NCBI GenBank assembly: GCA_001874325.1
Contig: MPCW01000003.1
Coordinates: forward strand, 1-64,000
Direction: 5' to 3'
DNA length: 64,000 nucleotides
Origin: Flavobacterium sp. MedPE-SWcel
GTDB taxonomy: Bacteria > Bacteroidota > Bacteroidia > Flavobacteriales > Flavobacteriaceae
Shown: piece after piece, positions 23,862 through 32,912 of the stretch
How the letters are laid out: each line of letters begins with the position of its first letter
How positions within the stretch are numbered: position 1 is the first letter of the stretch
Program-made: the position numbers and the translations under genes
Notes under the pieces: model-generated
The model's input: only the letters and a program-made list of their open reading frames with translations
What the model was told of the DNA's origin: nothing
Databases searched by the model: none

Positions 23862-25295
23862 TTAGAACTCTGCGTTTTGTGGTGTTCTAGGGAAAGGTAT
23901 TACATCTCTAATATTACCCATTCCTGATACAAATTGTACAAGACGCTCAAAACCAAGACCAAAACCACTATGTACTGCACTACCATAACGACGTGTGTCT
24001 AGGTACCACCATAATTCTTCTTCGTCTATGTTTAAGTCCTTAACTTTTTGTTGTAATACATCAAGACGCTCTTCTCTTTGCGATCCTCCTGCAATTTCAC
24101 CAATACCAGGGAAAAGAATATCCATAGCACGTACTGTTTTACCATCATCATTAAGCCTCATGTAGAATGCTTTAATATCAGCAGGGTAATCAAATAATAT
24201 TACTGGCGACTTAAAGTGTTTCTCTACAAGGTAACGTTCATGCTCACTCTGTAAATCAGCACCCCACTCCTCAATGATATAGTTGAATTTCTTATTCTTG
24301 TTTGGTTTACATCTCTTCAAGATGTCTATAGCTTCGGTATAGCTTACACGCTTAAAGTTGTTTTCTAGTACAAAGTTAAGTTTCTCTAGTAAACTCATTT
24401 CGCTACGCTGCGCCATTGGTTTTGTTTTCTCCTCGTCTGTTAAACGTTTGTCAAGGAAAGCAAGATCGTCTGGGCATTTTTCTAATACATGGCGAATAAC
24501 ATATTTTATAAAGTCTTCTGCTAAATCCATGTTAGCATCAAGATCGTTAAAAGCAACCTCAGGCTCTATCATCCAAAACTCTGCAAGGTGGCGAGATGTG
24601 TTACTGTTTTCTGCACGGAAAGTAGGGCCAAAGGTGTAAACCTCTCCTAATGCCATTGCATATGTTTCTGCCTCTAGTTGCCCTGATACCGTAAGGTTTG
24701 TGTCTTTACCAAAGAAGTCTTGCTTGTAATCAATCTTTCCTTCTTCGGTTTTAGGTACGTTCTCTAGTGGTAACGATGTAACTTTAAATATTTCTCCAGC
24801 ACCCTCAGCATCACTTCCTGTTATTACAGGTGTGTTTACATAAGCAAATCCTCTATCTTGAAAGTATTGGTGTACTGCAAATGATAGTACAGATCGCACC
24901 CTCATTATAGCACTAAAAGTATTTGTACGTACTCTTAAGTGTGCATTTTCTCTTAAAAATTCAAGAGAGTGCTTTTTAGGTTGTATAGGGTATTTTTCAG
25001 GATCACTATCACCTAGTATTTCAAGGCTAGTGATTTGTATTTCATATTTTTGCCCTGCACCTTGGCTTTCTACAAGATTACCAGTAATGGCTACGGCAGC
25101 ACCTGTAGTTAGTCTTTTTAGTGTCTCTTCGGGAGTGTTTTCAAAATCAACAACACACTGTATGTTATGTATAATAGATCCGTCATTAACTGCTAAAAAC
25201 CGATTACTTCTAAAACTCCTAATCCATCCTTTTACGGATACTCCATCAATCGCTTTAGTGCTGTTCAGCAGGTCTTTAACTTTAGTATGTCTCAT
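23862..25295 (-). CDS. asnS: Asparagine--tRNA ligase
   Basis: A 477-aa class IIb aminoacyl-tRNA synthetase. The N-terminal OB-fold anticodon domain covers residues 15-105 (VSVKGWIRSFRSNRF). The catalytic domain follows with motif 2 (FGPTFRAENSNTSRHLAEFWMIEPE) split across residues 222-246, and motif 3 GFGLGFERLVQF near the C-terminus. It charges tRNA-Asn with asparagine in the cytoplasm. A TACATTTG promoter box lies 76 nt upstream, leaving a leader with a small GTGTG/CACAC hairpin. The rpoN gene is downstream, past the long hairpin. Confidence 0.97.
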   Translation of the reverse strand: MRHTKVKDLLNSTKAIDGVSVKGWIRSFRSNRFLAVNDGSIIHNIQCVVDFENTPEETLKRLTTGAAVAITGNLVESQGAGQKYEIQITSLEILGDSDPEKYPIQPKKHSLEFLRENAHLRVRTNTFSAIMRVRSVLSFAVHQYFQDRGFAYVNTPVITGSDAEGAGEIFKVTSLPLENVPKTEEGKIDYKQDFFGKDTNLTVSGQLEAETYAMALGEVYTFGPTFRAENSNTSRHLAEFWMIEPEVAFNDLDANMDLAEDFIKYVIRHVLEKCPDDLAFLDKRLTDEEKTKPMAQRSEMSLLEKLNFVLENNFKRVSYTEAIDILKRCKPNKNKKFNYIIEEWGADLQSEHERYLVEKHFKSPVILFDYPADIKAFYMRLNDDGKTVRAMDILFPGIGEIAGGSQREERLDVLQQKVKDLNIDEEELWWYLDTRRYGSAVHSGFGLGFERLVQFVSGMGNIRDVIPFPRTPQNAEF

Positions 25296-25370
25296 TTTTT
25301 AAAATTTAATTCATTGGTTATTAGTGTGCAAAACACACCTTACCCTTTTTAATCGGGGAATAAATGCCTG

Positions 25371-25378
25371 CAAATGTA
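25371..25378 (-). promoter_or_regulatory. -7 promoter box for asnS
   Basis: The minus strand reads TACATTTG (TAnnTTTG), 75 nt before the asnS start. Confidence 0.5.
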
Positions 25379-25482
25379 CTAAAAACGATAAAAATGTTGA
25401 ATTTTAAGCCCTACTATTTAATAAATTTTACAATAAGGTTATAAATAGGAAACTGTTTCTTATTAAATACTACAATAGGGAG

Positions 25483-27969
25483 TTATAATATATTAAGTAC
25501 AAATGATATTTTTACAGAGATATTTCTGTCAAGTTGTGGTAAGTGATAAGCACCATATCTGTAAAAAGCAGAAAGGCCAAGTCCATTAAATAGCTCGTTA
25601 AGCTCTATACCGCTTTCATAATATCCTTTGTTGAGAGTGTTATAAGTAATACCCTCATGTTCTTCTGGTTTCTCTAAATCTCCCCATGCAAGTCGAGTAA
25701 CCAGTGTGGGTGATAATTTGATTGCTTTAAAAATTGTAAAACGACCTATACTGTGTTTTAATTGTAGCATAGCGTACTCGCTAGAGAAAAACTCATTAAA
25801 ATACATGGTTTCAAAACTGTTTTTTGCAGCAAAAGTAATTCTTCTTAATACTCCATTTCTATCAAGGTTGTTAGGAGAGGTATTGTACAAATGCGTTAAA
25901 GGTGTGTTGCCTAAAGCGATACCTGTTTGTATTAATGCGGATGATTTTTGACCATTAAGATACTTCTTTTCCATTTCAACCCTAAAGTCAAACTTTTTAA
26001 AGGTTAAATCGCTATCTAAAATACCAGCTACTGACTGGGTGTATTGAAATGCAAATTTCGGGAAGTGTTTGTTTACTTCTATTCGCCCGCTAGGAGTTTG
26101 CATAAAATCACTAAACGGATTCCATTGTACGGTTGCTGTTAGTGTGGTGAGTTTAAATAGCGAGTATTGCTCTCCATCGGGCTGATATAAATAATCAAAT
26201 TTTGGGTCAACCCTTGCATGCGTAATTTGTACTCGACTATTTGTTTTAGGTATTATTTTACTTTCGGCATAAGTCTGCCATGTTTGATGGTTGTAGAAAG
26301 TAGAAATATTTATGGGGCGCGGGTCATAAATTTTAAAAGGCTTTTTATCAGTATAAAACGATGTGCTTGCAATCTCCCTAATATCATCAGTATAAGAGGC
26401 ACCTATCCAAGAATTGGTTAATTTACTCAGTCTAATTGCTGACCCTATGTTGTATTTAAATTCGCCATCTTTAGTACCATAAGCACCATAACCACTTATT
26501 CTAAAACATTCAAAAAGTTTATCATTGGTTGTACCGCCTAACCCTAAACGAAACCCTTCGTAGTTATTGTATTTAGCAATATGACGTAAGTCGAGGTCAA
26601 AAAAACTAATAGGGATGTAGCCATTAATTACTTTTTTACCTAAAAATATTTTTTTCTCCCACTTTTCTTTAGCAACAATACTATCGAGTGCTATATAGGT
26701 TTTTACACTTCGAGAATCTAGCGTGTCACTTCGGTAATGGTTCCAGTAATTTTCAGGTCTGTTAATAGCCTCTTTTTTAATTTCTATGGCAATACCACGA
26801 TTAGTAATGTTTACAGGTACATTACATTCTCGTTCAAAATTAATTGATTCTGAAAGTAGGTACATGTAGTCTGATGCATCCTTTTCGCGATTGCTTTTTT
26901 CAAAATCCGTACCGTCAAACTTTATTGTTTCTCCCAGTATTTTAATATCGTGTTTATTATTCCCTTTTTTTACTTTAAGTCTATTTTCTTTTTGGAACCA
27001 AATTTCTAAGTTCTCATTGTATCGAAACGAGTGTGTAGCGGTAATATCAAGAGCGTTTTTAGCTCTAAATATTGCTTTAGCAACGGCGTAGTTATTGCGA
27101 TCTATATATAGTAACCCTTCTAATTTTTTCTTTTTGTTTTTTCTCTTGGGGGTAAAGTATACTACATAAACATCTCTTTTGTTTATGGCAATGGTGTCTA
27201 GTACTTTGTATTTGTAGTTGTCAAGAGCATCATCTGCTATGGGATTAGCATATTTAGTTTCTACTAGTTCTATGCTGTTTTCATATACCGATTCAGATTG
27301 TAACGTTAAGCCTATAATCTCATATAGTGGTTGTTTAAACCCTGCCATTCGGGTGGCTAGTACATTTTCTTTTAGTCCTTGTTTTTTATTGAACTTGTGT
27401 TCAGAGATTTTTTCGGTTTGATATAGATGTTGTTTTTCTACTATCTTTTTGAATTTGAAATTAGTAGAGTCTATTCTGTCAAACCTTCTACCTATACGTT
27501 TGTCGATATATATAGAATCTAGCTTTCCTGATATAGAGTCGGGGTTAGCTGTAACAAGTAGTCTGTTGTAAGATTTATATTGAAAACTTTCTAGTTTTTG
27601 TAACGGATCGTTTTCTGGCTTTTTAAAAATAACCTTTCGTATAAGTGTACTTGCAGTGTTAGCTTGGTTTAAAACAAGCTCTTCAAGTTCTCTTGTGTGT
27701 GGGGTAAGGTTAATAGTATAGCTTTTCTTACCAGGTACAACAGTAATTTTCTGTTTGTTGTATCCAATGTAGCTCACGGTAAACCATGCTGTAGCATTGG
27801 TTTTAAATTTACCGTCTACATCAGTTACTGTAGTTTTTCCTTTATCTGTAGTAATAGTAGCAAAGGGCAGCAAATCATTATGCTTGCTATCCCTTACAAT
27901 ACCTGTAACGGTAAATTGTGCTTGACAATGCAAGCCTATAAAGAAGAGCAACAGTGTAAGGATTCTCAT
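25483..27969 (-). CDS. DUF5686 / carboxypeptidase-regulatory-like outer-membrane protein
   Basis: An 828-aa protein with signal peptide MRILTLLLFFIGLHCQAQ. Residues 20-95 are a carboxypeptidase-D regulatory-like beta-sandwich (TVTGIVRDSKHNDLLPFATI). The remainder is a DUF5686-type region with a C-terminal beta-barrel ending LPQLDRNISVKISFVLNIL. It is probably an outer-membrane protein of unknown role, common in Bacteroidota. The ATG at 27969 is chosen because a TATCTTTG promoter box lies at 28014-28021, too close for the upstream start at 27999. No terminator of note follows. Confidence 0.87.
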   Translation of the reverse strand: MRILTLLLFFIGLHCQAQFTVTGIVRDSKHNDLLPFATITTDKGKTTVTDVDGKFKTNATAWFTVSYIGYNKQKITVVPGKKSYTINLTPHTRELEELVLNQANTASTLIRKVIFKKPENDPLQKLESFQYKSYNRLLVTANPDSISGKLDSIYIDKRIGRRFDRIDSTNFKFKKIVEKQHLYQTEKISEHKFNKKQGLKENVLATRMAGFKQPLYEIIGLTLQSESVYENSIELVETKYANPIADDALDNYKYKVLDTIAINKRDVYVVYFTPKRKNKKKKLEGLLYIDRNNYAVAKAIFRAKNALDITATHSFRYNENLEIWFQKENRLKVKKGNNKHDIKILGETIKFDGTDFEKSNREKDASDYMYLLSESINFERECNVPVNITNRGIAIEIKKEAINRPENYWNHYRSDTLDSRSVKTYIALDSIVAKEKWEKKIFLGKKVINGYIPISFFDLDLRHIAKYNNYEGFRLGLGGTTNDKLFECFRISGYGAYGTKDGEFKYNIGSAIRLSKLTNSWIGASYTDDIREIASTSFYTDKKPFKIYDPRPINISTFYNHQTWQTYAESKIIPKTNSRVQITHARVDPKFDYLYQPDGEQYSLFKLTTLTATVQWNPFSDFMQTPSGRIEVNKHFPKFAFQYTQSVAGILDSDLTFKKFDFRVEMEKKYLNGQKSSALIQTGIALGNTPLTHLYNTSPNNLDRNGVLRRITFAAKNSFETMYFNEFFSSEYAMLQLKHSIGRFTIFKAIKLSPTLVTRLAWGDLEKPEEHEGITYNTLNKGYYESGIELNELFNGLGLSAFYRYGAYHLPQLDRNISVKISFVLNIL

Positions 27970-28013
27970 GTACCTTTTTATGCTAAACGAAAGAAACAAT
28001 AATTTGTTTCAGG

Positions 28014-28021
28014 CAAAGATA
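28014..28021 (-). promoter_or_regulatory. -7 promoter box for DUF5686 gene
   Basis: The minus strand reads TATCTTTG, an exact TAnnTTTG match. It lies between the frr terminator and the ATG at 27969 and supports that start. Confidence 0.55.
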
Positions 28022-28030
28022 GTATATAAA

Positions 28031-28059
28031 TAAAAAACCCGCTTTAAAGCGGGCTTTTA
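28031..28059 (-). terminator. Terminator after frr
   Basis: Stem AACCCGCTTT/AAAGCGGGCTT (CCCGCTT pairs with AAGCGGG) flanked by A6 and T4. It closes the pyrH-frr operon. Confidence 0.88.
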
Positions 28060-28617
28060 TTAAACTTTCATTATTTCGACTTCTTTTACATCGAATAAAT
28101 CGTCAACTTTTTTAATAAAGCTGTTGGTAAGCTCTTGTACGCTATCTTCGGCATCCTTACGCATGTCTTCAGATGCTTCTTTTTCTAATTTCTTTATTTC
28201 AGTATTAGCGTCTTTACGAGCATTTCTAATACTAATTTTAGCATCTTCTGCTTCAGCTTTAGCTTGTTTTACAAGCTCTCTTCTACGCTCCTCTGTAAGT
28301 GGTGGTACACTAATTATAATGTTATCACCATTATTCATAGGGTTAAAACCTAGGTTAGCTATCATTATAGCTTTCTCTATAGGTTGTAGCATTGCTTTTT
28401 CCCAAGGCTGTACAGTTATTGTTCTTGCATCAGGAGTATTAACATTTGCTACCTGAGAAAGCGGTGTTTGAGAACCGTAGTAATCAACCATAACTCCACC
28501 AAGCATAGCAGGACTGGCTTTACCAGCACGAATGTTTAAAAATTCTTTTTCTAGGTGTTCAACAGAGCCATTCATTGACTCTTTTGTACTATCTAATATA
28601 AAATCTATTTCTTCCAT
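28060..28617 (-). CDS. frr: Ribosome recycling factor
   Basis: A 185-aa two-domain protein of standard length. The three-helix bundle includes SVEHLEKEFLNIRAGKASPAML at residues 18-39 (given here by its position), and the C-terminal helix holds RRELVKQAKAEAEDAKISIR and RKDANTEIKKLEKE. With EF-G it splits post-termination ribosomes. It lies 28 nt after pyrH, the common pyrH-frr pair, and ends at a strong terminator. Confidence 0.97.
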   Translation of the reverse strand: MEEIDFILDSTKESMNGSVEHLEKEFLNIRAGKASPAMLGGVMVDYYGSQTPLSQVANVNTPDARTITVQPWEKAMLQPIEKAIMIANLGFNPMNNGDNIIISVPPLTEERRRELVKQAKAEAEDAKISIRNARKDANTEIKKLEKEASEDMRKDAEDSVQELTNSFIKKVDDLFDVKEVEIMKV

Positions 28618-28645
28618 AGTGTAATAATTCTTATGCTGTTAAAAA

Positions 28646-29353
28646 TTAAACGCTTACTGTAGTTCCTACAAGTTCACCATCGCAAACTTTTACAAGATTA
28701 CCTTCTTTGTTCATATCAAAAACAATAATAGGTAATTCATTCTCTTGGCTTAAAGTAAATGCAGTAGTGTCCATTACATTAAGACCTTTTTTAAGTACAT
28801 CTTCAAAAGTAAGAGTGTCATATTTTGTAGCGCTTGCATCTTTCTCTGGGTCTGCAGTATAAATACCATCTACACGTGTACCTTTAAGTATCACATCAGC
28901 ATTTACCTCAACACCTCTCAATACAGCAGCAGTATCAGTAGTAAAGTAAGGGTTACCAGTACCTGCACCAAAAATAACAATACGTCCTTTTTCAAGGTGA
29001 CGTACAGCTTTTCTTTTAATATAAGGTTCTGCAATAGCTTCTATCTTTAAAGCGGTTTGCAATCTTGTTTGCATACCAGCATCTTCTAGAGCGCCTTGTA
29101 ATGCCATACCGTTAATAACAGTGGCTAGCATACCCATGTAATCTCCCTGAACCCTGTCCATGCCATTACTAGCACCAGCTACACCTCTAAAGATGTTACC
29201 ACCACCAATAACAATAGCGATTTCTACACCTTTGTCGTATATGTCTTTAATTTCTTGGGCATATTCAGCAAGTCTTTGCGGATCAATACCATACTGTCTG
29301 TCACCCATAAGGGCTTCACCACTTAGCTTTAAAAGAATTCTTTTGTATTTCAT
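28646..29353 (-). CDS. pyrH: Uridylate kinase (UMP kinase)
   Basis: A 235-aa amino-acid-kinase-fold enzyme that phosphorylates UMP to UDP. It shows [14 protein letters not shown] at the N-terminus, the glycine-rich [27 protein letters not shown] for UMP binding, and the ATP-site block [12 protein letters not shown]. It is cytoplasmic, probably hexameric, and usually regulated by GTP and UTP. A TATATTTG promoter box lies 20 nt upstream of the start, and frr follows in the same transcript. Confidence 0.97.
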   Translation of the reverse strand: MKYKRILLKLSGEALMGDRQYGIDPQRLAEYAQEIKDIYDKGVEIAIVIGGGNIFRGVAGASNGMDRVQGDYMGMLATVINGMALQGALEDAGMQTRLQTALKIEAIAEPYIKRKAVRHLEKGRIVIFGAGTGNPYFTTDTAAVLRGVEVNADVILKGTRVDGIYTADPEKDASATKYDTLTFEDVLKKGLNVMDTTAFTLSQENELPIIVFDMNKEGNLVKVCDGELVGTTVSV

Positions 29354-29372
29354 AGGATTTTCTTGACTGATG

Positions 29373-29380
29373 CAAATATA
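29373..29380 (-). promoter_or_regulatory. -7 promoter box for pyrH-frr
   Basis: The minus strand reads TATATTTG (TAnnTTTG), 19 nt before the pyrH ATG. Confidence 0.6.
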
Positions 29381-29418
29381 GTAATAAATGTTTTCAGAAA
29401 AAGAGTTTTATACCTCAT

Positions 29419-30198
29419 CTACACGATAAGTTTACCATATGATTTTTTTGCTTCGTTATACCCAATTTTGAATATTTCATCCATTCTAACCTTGTTCGTT
29501 TCAAAGGTGTTATATAAGGCTAATTTATCAGGACTAATTACCCAATCGCAAAGCGCTGATTTTTGCATATTGTTATTTGCCGATAGTAGGTCGTAAGCAC
29601 GAGTGGTAACGGCTTTAATGCTAGTTAAATCTTTAGCCTCTATTTTTTGTATAGGACTAACATATACGCCAATAAGTATTTCGCATCTACCTTGTAATAT
29701 ATCGGTAGGGAAGTGGTTTAGTATACCACCATCGCTATACAACTTGCCATCTATTTTATAAGGTGTTATTATACCAGGAAAAGCAGAGGATGCTAGTATG
29801 GCATCTATAATTTTAACCTCAGGACCAAAAATGCGCAATTTACCCGATACAATGTTGGTTGCAGTAATGTGTATTCTGTTGGGTAAGTCGCCCAAGGTTG
29901 CGTCTTTAAAAATAGATTCAAAATAGCCTCTAAAAGTATCAGAATCGATAAAACCTGCTTTACGAAAAGTAAAGTGTTTCCAGTGGAAAAAATAAATCGA
30001 CTTAAAGAACTCTAGTATTTCTTCGGGAGTCTTACCCCAAGCATATAACGCCGATACAATAGAACCAGAGCTAGTACCTGCAATATGCGATGGTTTAATA
30101 TTTTCTTCTTCAAAAAATTTAAGCACTCCTGCATGAGCAATACCCTTGGTACCACCCCCAGAAAGTGTAAGTCCTATAGTGCTTCCGTCGAATTTCAT
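29419..30198 (-). CDS. Patatin-like phospholipase
   Basis: A 259-aa cytoplasmic-type patatin. It has the oxyanion loop SGGGTKGIAHAG (residues 13-24), nucleophile GTSSG with Ser43, and the catalytic Asp in DGGILNHFP. Together these form the Ser-Asp dyad of patatin lipid acyl hydrolases. No signal peptide is visible. It is divergent from the thioredoxin-like gene, and their promoters interleave in a short region containing a palindrome. The lipid substrate is unknown. Confidence 0.92.
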   Translation of the reverse strand: MKFDGSTIGLTLSGGGTKGIAHAGVLKFFEEENIKPSHIAGTSSGSIVSALYAWGKTPEEILEFFKSIYFFHWKHFTFRKAGFIDSDTFRGYFESIFKDATLGDLPNRIHITATNIVSGKLRIFGPEVKIIDAILASSAFPGIITPYKIDGKLYSDGGILNHFPTDILQGRCEILIGVYVSPIQKIEAKDLTSIKAVTTRAYDLLSANNNMQKSALCDWVISPDKLALYNTFETNKVRMDEIFKIGYNEAKKSYGKLIV

Positions 30199-30209
30199 AG
30201 TTGGGATTT

Positions 30210-30223
30210 ATCTTACCTAAGAT
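30210..30223. promoter_or_regulatory. Palindromic operator candidate
   Basis: ATCTTA/TAAGAT arms around a CC centre, 12 nt upstream of the patatin start codon and downstream of its -7 box. A regulator could bind here; none is identified. Confidence 0.35.
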
Positions 30224-30236
30224 ACGGTTTTTTTCT

Positions 30237-30244
30237 CAAATTTA
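30237..30244 (-). promoter_or_regulatory. -7 promoter box for patatin gene
   Basis: The minus strand reads TAAATTTG (TAnnTTTG), 38 nt before the start. It lies 4 bp from the -33 box of the divergent gene. Confidence 0.55.
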
Positions 30245-30248
30245 GCGC

Positions 30249-30279
30249 TTTGTTTCTGTAAAATGTCGCCGTAAATTTG
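30249..30279 (+). promoter_or_regulatory. Full promoter for thioredoxin-like gene
   Basis: TTTG at 30249-30252 and TAAATTTG at 30272-30279 are separated by 19 nt, a full match to the Bacteroidota consensus. It shows that the start at 30277 of the longest frame cannot be used; the ATG at 30301 can. Confidence 0.75.
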
Positions 30280-30300
30280 TGTATAACAAAACTAGATTAT

Positions 30301-30945
30301 ATGAAAAAACATATCGATAAAGGCTTAGAGAATAGTTATTCATATGCCGAATACAGAAGCCATGTTTCTGATTTATTGTCAAAAGGATTATCTACGGGAG
30401 ATACACAATCTGAAGATTTAACTAACTATAGTTCGTTGAATGATGTGCGTATGAAACGTTTAGATAAAACAATAAAAATTACGCCAGAGGTAATAGAGAA
30501 ACTAAAAGGTTTAAAGTGTAATTATACACTATTAGTTATTTCTGAGGGGTGGTGTGGCGATGCTGCACAAATAATGCCTGTTATGGATAAGATGGTGTCA
30601 GAAAATGAGAATCTTAATTTGCGAATTGTACTTAGAGATGACAATAGTGAATTAATGGATGGTTTTCTTACTAATGGCGGTAGAGCTATACCAAAGCTAA
30701 TTTTGCTAGATGCAGCGGATAATACTGTTTTAGGCGACTGGGGGCCACGGCCTACTGGGGGGGCTCAATTAATTAAGGACGCTAAAGAAAAGTTTGGTGT
30801 AGTTAACGAAGATGCTAAAACAGCATTGCAAAAATGGTATTTAAAAGATAAAGGGCTTAGCACTATGCAAGAAATAATGGCATTGTTAGAAAAAGCAGAG
30901 CGTGAGCAATGTGCTGCAAAAGCAGCGATGGCAGCTCAGTCTTAA
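30301..30945 (+). CDS. Thioredoxin-like protein with a WCGD motif
   Basis: A 214-aa cytoplasmic protein with a thioredoxin fold. Residues 78-105 contain LLVISEGWCGDAAQIMPVM, with only one Cys of the usual CxxC (the second is Ala in CGDA). RAIPKLILLD supplies the cis-Pro. The N-terminal helical region and the C-terminal helix (EREQCAAKAAMAAQS) are outside the fold. With one cysteine it cannot act as an ordinary dithiol reductase; a monothiol or binding role is inferred. The start is fixed by the promoter at 30249-30279. Confidence 0.85.
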   Translation: MKKHIDKGLENSYSYAEYRSHVSDLLSKGLSTGDTQSEDLTNYSSLNDVRMKRLDKTIKITPEVIEKLKGLKCNYTLLVISEGWCGDAAQIMPVMDKMVSENENLNLRIVLRDDNSELMDGFLTNGGRAIPKLILLDAADNTVLGDWGPRPTGGAQLIKDAKEKFGVVNEDAKTALQKWYLKDKGLSTMQEIMALLEKAEREQCAAKAAMAAQS

Positions 30946-30951
30946 AAGTTG

Positions 30952-31572
30952 TTAAGGAGTTAGTGTTCCTATAATTTCAATTTTATTTGATGTAGAAATA
31001 CCACCAGGGTTACAACCGAGTAGCCCTTCTGGTATTTTTTTGTTTATACTCTTGTAGTACTTTATCCATGCAGGGAAAAATTCATTGGTATTAGGTTGTT
31101 TGTAGGTCATTGGGTAAAGAGTAAAAAAGGCCTTGTTATTGTTAGCAAATAAGAAAGCGTCGTATATAAGTTCAGAGCAGTAATAACTACCATTATCATA
31201 AACATACTCCTCGTCATACGGTACTCCCATTTGTTGCAGCGAAAAAGAAATAGCTTTAGGGATTAGTTTACGATGTTCTTTTTTCAATCTACCTATATAC
31301 ATAGGCTTCGATGTGTTTTTAGAAAACTCTGTGAGTGTAGTAAGTCTTACCGCGCTTCCTGCGGCTTCTATAATATATATAGTATCGTTTTTATGATATA
31401 CCATACCCATGTGACTAAAGTCGTTTCCTTCATGTCCTTCGGTTACAGCCTCTATAGCATCGCATAAAGGACCACAATCCATATCTTGAAAAATAAGGTC
31501 GCCATCTTGCAATGTTACTTGCTGTGCGGTTATACTAAGGGTGATGAATAATAGAAGGAAGGATAGTCTCAT
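30952..31572 (-). CDS. YiiX/YebB-like NlpC/P60-superfamily cysteine peptidase
   Basis: A 206-aa protein with a signal peptide (MRLSFLLLFITLSITAQQ). The papain-like fold is circularly permuted: GDLIFQD..CGPLC, then FSHMGMVY with the catalytic His, and later YYCSELIYDAF with the likely catalytic Cys. YiiX/YebB-like members are thought to cleave amide or ester bonds in envelope polymers or lipids. It is the last gene of the ftsX-to-YiiX operon, overlapping the preceding barrel gene by one base. Confidence 0.85.
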   Translation of the reverse strand: MRLSFLLLFITLSITAQQVTLQDGDLIFQDMDCGPLCDAIEAVTEGHEGNDFSHMGMVYHKNDTIYIIEAAGSAVRLTTLTEFSKNTSKPMYIGRLKKEHRKLIPKAISFSLQQMGVPYDEEYVYDNGSYYCSELIYDAFLFANNNKAFFTLYPMTYKQPNTNEFFPAWIKYYKSINKKIPEGLLGCNPGGISTSNKIEIIGTLTP

Positions 31573-32189
31573 TAATCGATAAGGTTTAAAAACGATATAC
31601 CAAAGTTAAGAGATCCTGCTTTATTAATATCTCGATAGGGTAATGAAAAACCATAAAGATTAGCTTCTGCGAAAAGATATATTTTTTCGCTAACACTTAT
31701 TCCTATATGGTATTTTTGATACGTTCCCGAAAGATCACCACGACCAAGTGCAAAAGCATGACCTAAGCCTGCTTGTAGTAATATAGACCTCTCGTCAGTT
31801 ATATCTCCAGTTATGGTAAGCATGGCATAAACAGGGGCTGCAAAAAGCCTTTGTTTATTTACATGGTCAACACCTGCATTGGCAGATATACCTAGCCAGT
31901 AATTATAGAATATTCCATAACCAAAATGTGCTCCAATACCATCAGGTAAAACGTAGTCAAAAACACTTACTTCATTATCAGGATCATCATCAAAATCGTT
32001 ATCAGGTGTGGCTTTTAGTGGTATAGAGAATGCTAATTGTGTAAACGGAACGAATACATCTTTACTTTTCTCTTTCTTTCTGGTTTTAGTGCTTGTTATG
32101 AATATAGTATCATCTTTGTCTTCTTGAGCGAAAACAGGTATTGCTAAAAATATAAATACAAGACATAGTAAATTGAAGTTGGATTTCAT
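31572..32189 (-). CDS. Outer-membrane beta-barrel protein, paralog 2
   Basis: A 205-aa protein with signal peptide ending IPVFAQ. The strands include GIGAHFGYGIFYNYWLGISANAGVDH, LLQAGLGHAFALGRGDLSG, YQKYHIGISVSEKIYLFAEANLYGF and SLNFGISFL (each a separate segment), typical of a small outer-membrane barrel. It is a close paralog of the protein encoded at 32232-32912: same signal peptide (MKSN-NLL-LVF) and same strand order, but a shorter linker. Function is not recognised. TAATG coupling to the YiiX-like gene suggests a functional link. Confidence 0.75.
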   Translation of the reverse strand: MKSNFNLLCLVFIFLAIPVFAQEDKDDTIFITSTKTRKKEKSKDVFVPFTQLAFSIPLKATPDNDFDDDPDNEVSVFDYVLPDGIGAHFGYGIFYNYWLGISANAGVDHVNKQRLFAAPVYAMLTITGDITDERSILLQAGLGHAFALGRGDLSGTYQKYHIGISVSEKIYLFAEANLYGFSLPYRDINKAGSLNFGISFLNLID

Positions 32190-32231
32190 TTACAAAGTTT
32201 TTTGGTTTTAATATGCTCTTAGTTTATCTCA

Positions 32232-32912
32232 TTAATCGAAAATAGTTATACCGCAAATTCCTATACTAAAACTTCCAGCCTCTTTATATTCATATATAGG
32301 GAAGCCGTAAATATTTGCTTCAAAGTAAATGTAAATACCATTTTTAAGCACTCGTCCTCCTATTCGGTATTTTTGATATGTGCCAGAAAGATTACCGCGA
32401 CCTAATGCAAAAGCGTGCCCGAGACTAGCTTGAAGTAATAGTTCACCTTTTTTACTTTGAAATGGGGTTAGTGTAAGTGTACCATAAACGGGTGCCGAAA
32501 CTAATTTTTGACTCCCTATAAAATCAATACCTGTGTCTGCTGAAATGCCTATCCAGGAATTGTAAAACATTCCATAGCCAAAATGTACTCCTATTCCGTC
32601 AGGTATGTTAAAGTCAGACGAATCATCACCTTCTTCGTAATAAGGGCTGTTTTTGTCTTTTTCTGGGATAGTATTAAAAGGTATAGAGTATGCCATTTGT
32701 ATAAAGGGGGCAAAACTTCTCTTTTTCTTTTTTTCTTTCTTTTTAGGTTCAGTGACTGTTGTAGTAAATACGGCTTCACTATTTGTTTGTTCTTCCTTTT
32801 TAGGTTTTCCTCCTACTGTAATAAATGTAGTTTTGGGCTTGTCTTCTTGGGAGAAAACAGGTATGGCTAAAAGTAGAAAAACGAGACGTAGTAAATTATA
32901 GTTGGATTTCAT
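32232..32912 (-). CDS. Outer-membrane beta-barrel protein, paralog 1
   Basis: A 226-aa protein with signal peptide ending IPVFSQ. A Lys/Glu-rich linker at residues 45-65 (TEPKKKEKKKKRSFAPF) is followed by strands PDGIGVHFGYGMFYNSWIG, LLLQASLGHAFALGRGNLSG and YFEANIYGFP. The gene starts 17 nt inside the 3' end of truB in another frame, so its translation depends on the truB transcript. It is a tandem paralog of the protein at 31572-32189. The role is unknown. Confidence 0.75.
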   Translation of the reverse strand: MKSNYNLLRLVFLLLAIPVFSQEDKPKTTFITVGGKPKKEEQTNSEAVFTTTVTEPKKKEKKKKRSFAPFIQMAYSIPFNTIPEKDKNSPYYEEGDDSSDFNIPDGIGVHFGYGMFYNSWIGISADTGIDFIGSQKLVSAPVYGTLTLTPFQSKKGELLLQASLGHAFALGRGNLSGTYQKYRIGGRVLKNGIYIYFEANIYGFPIYEYKEAGSFSIGICGITIFD

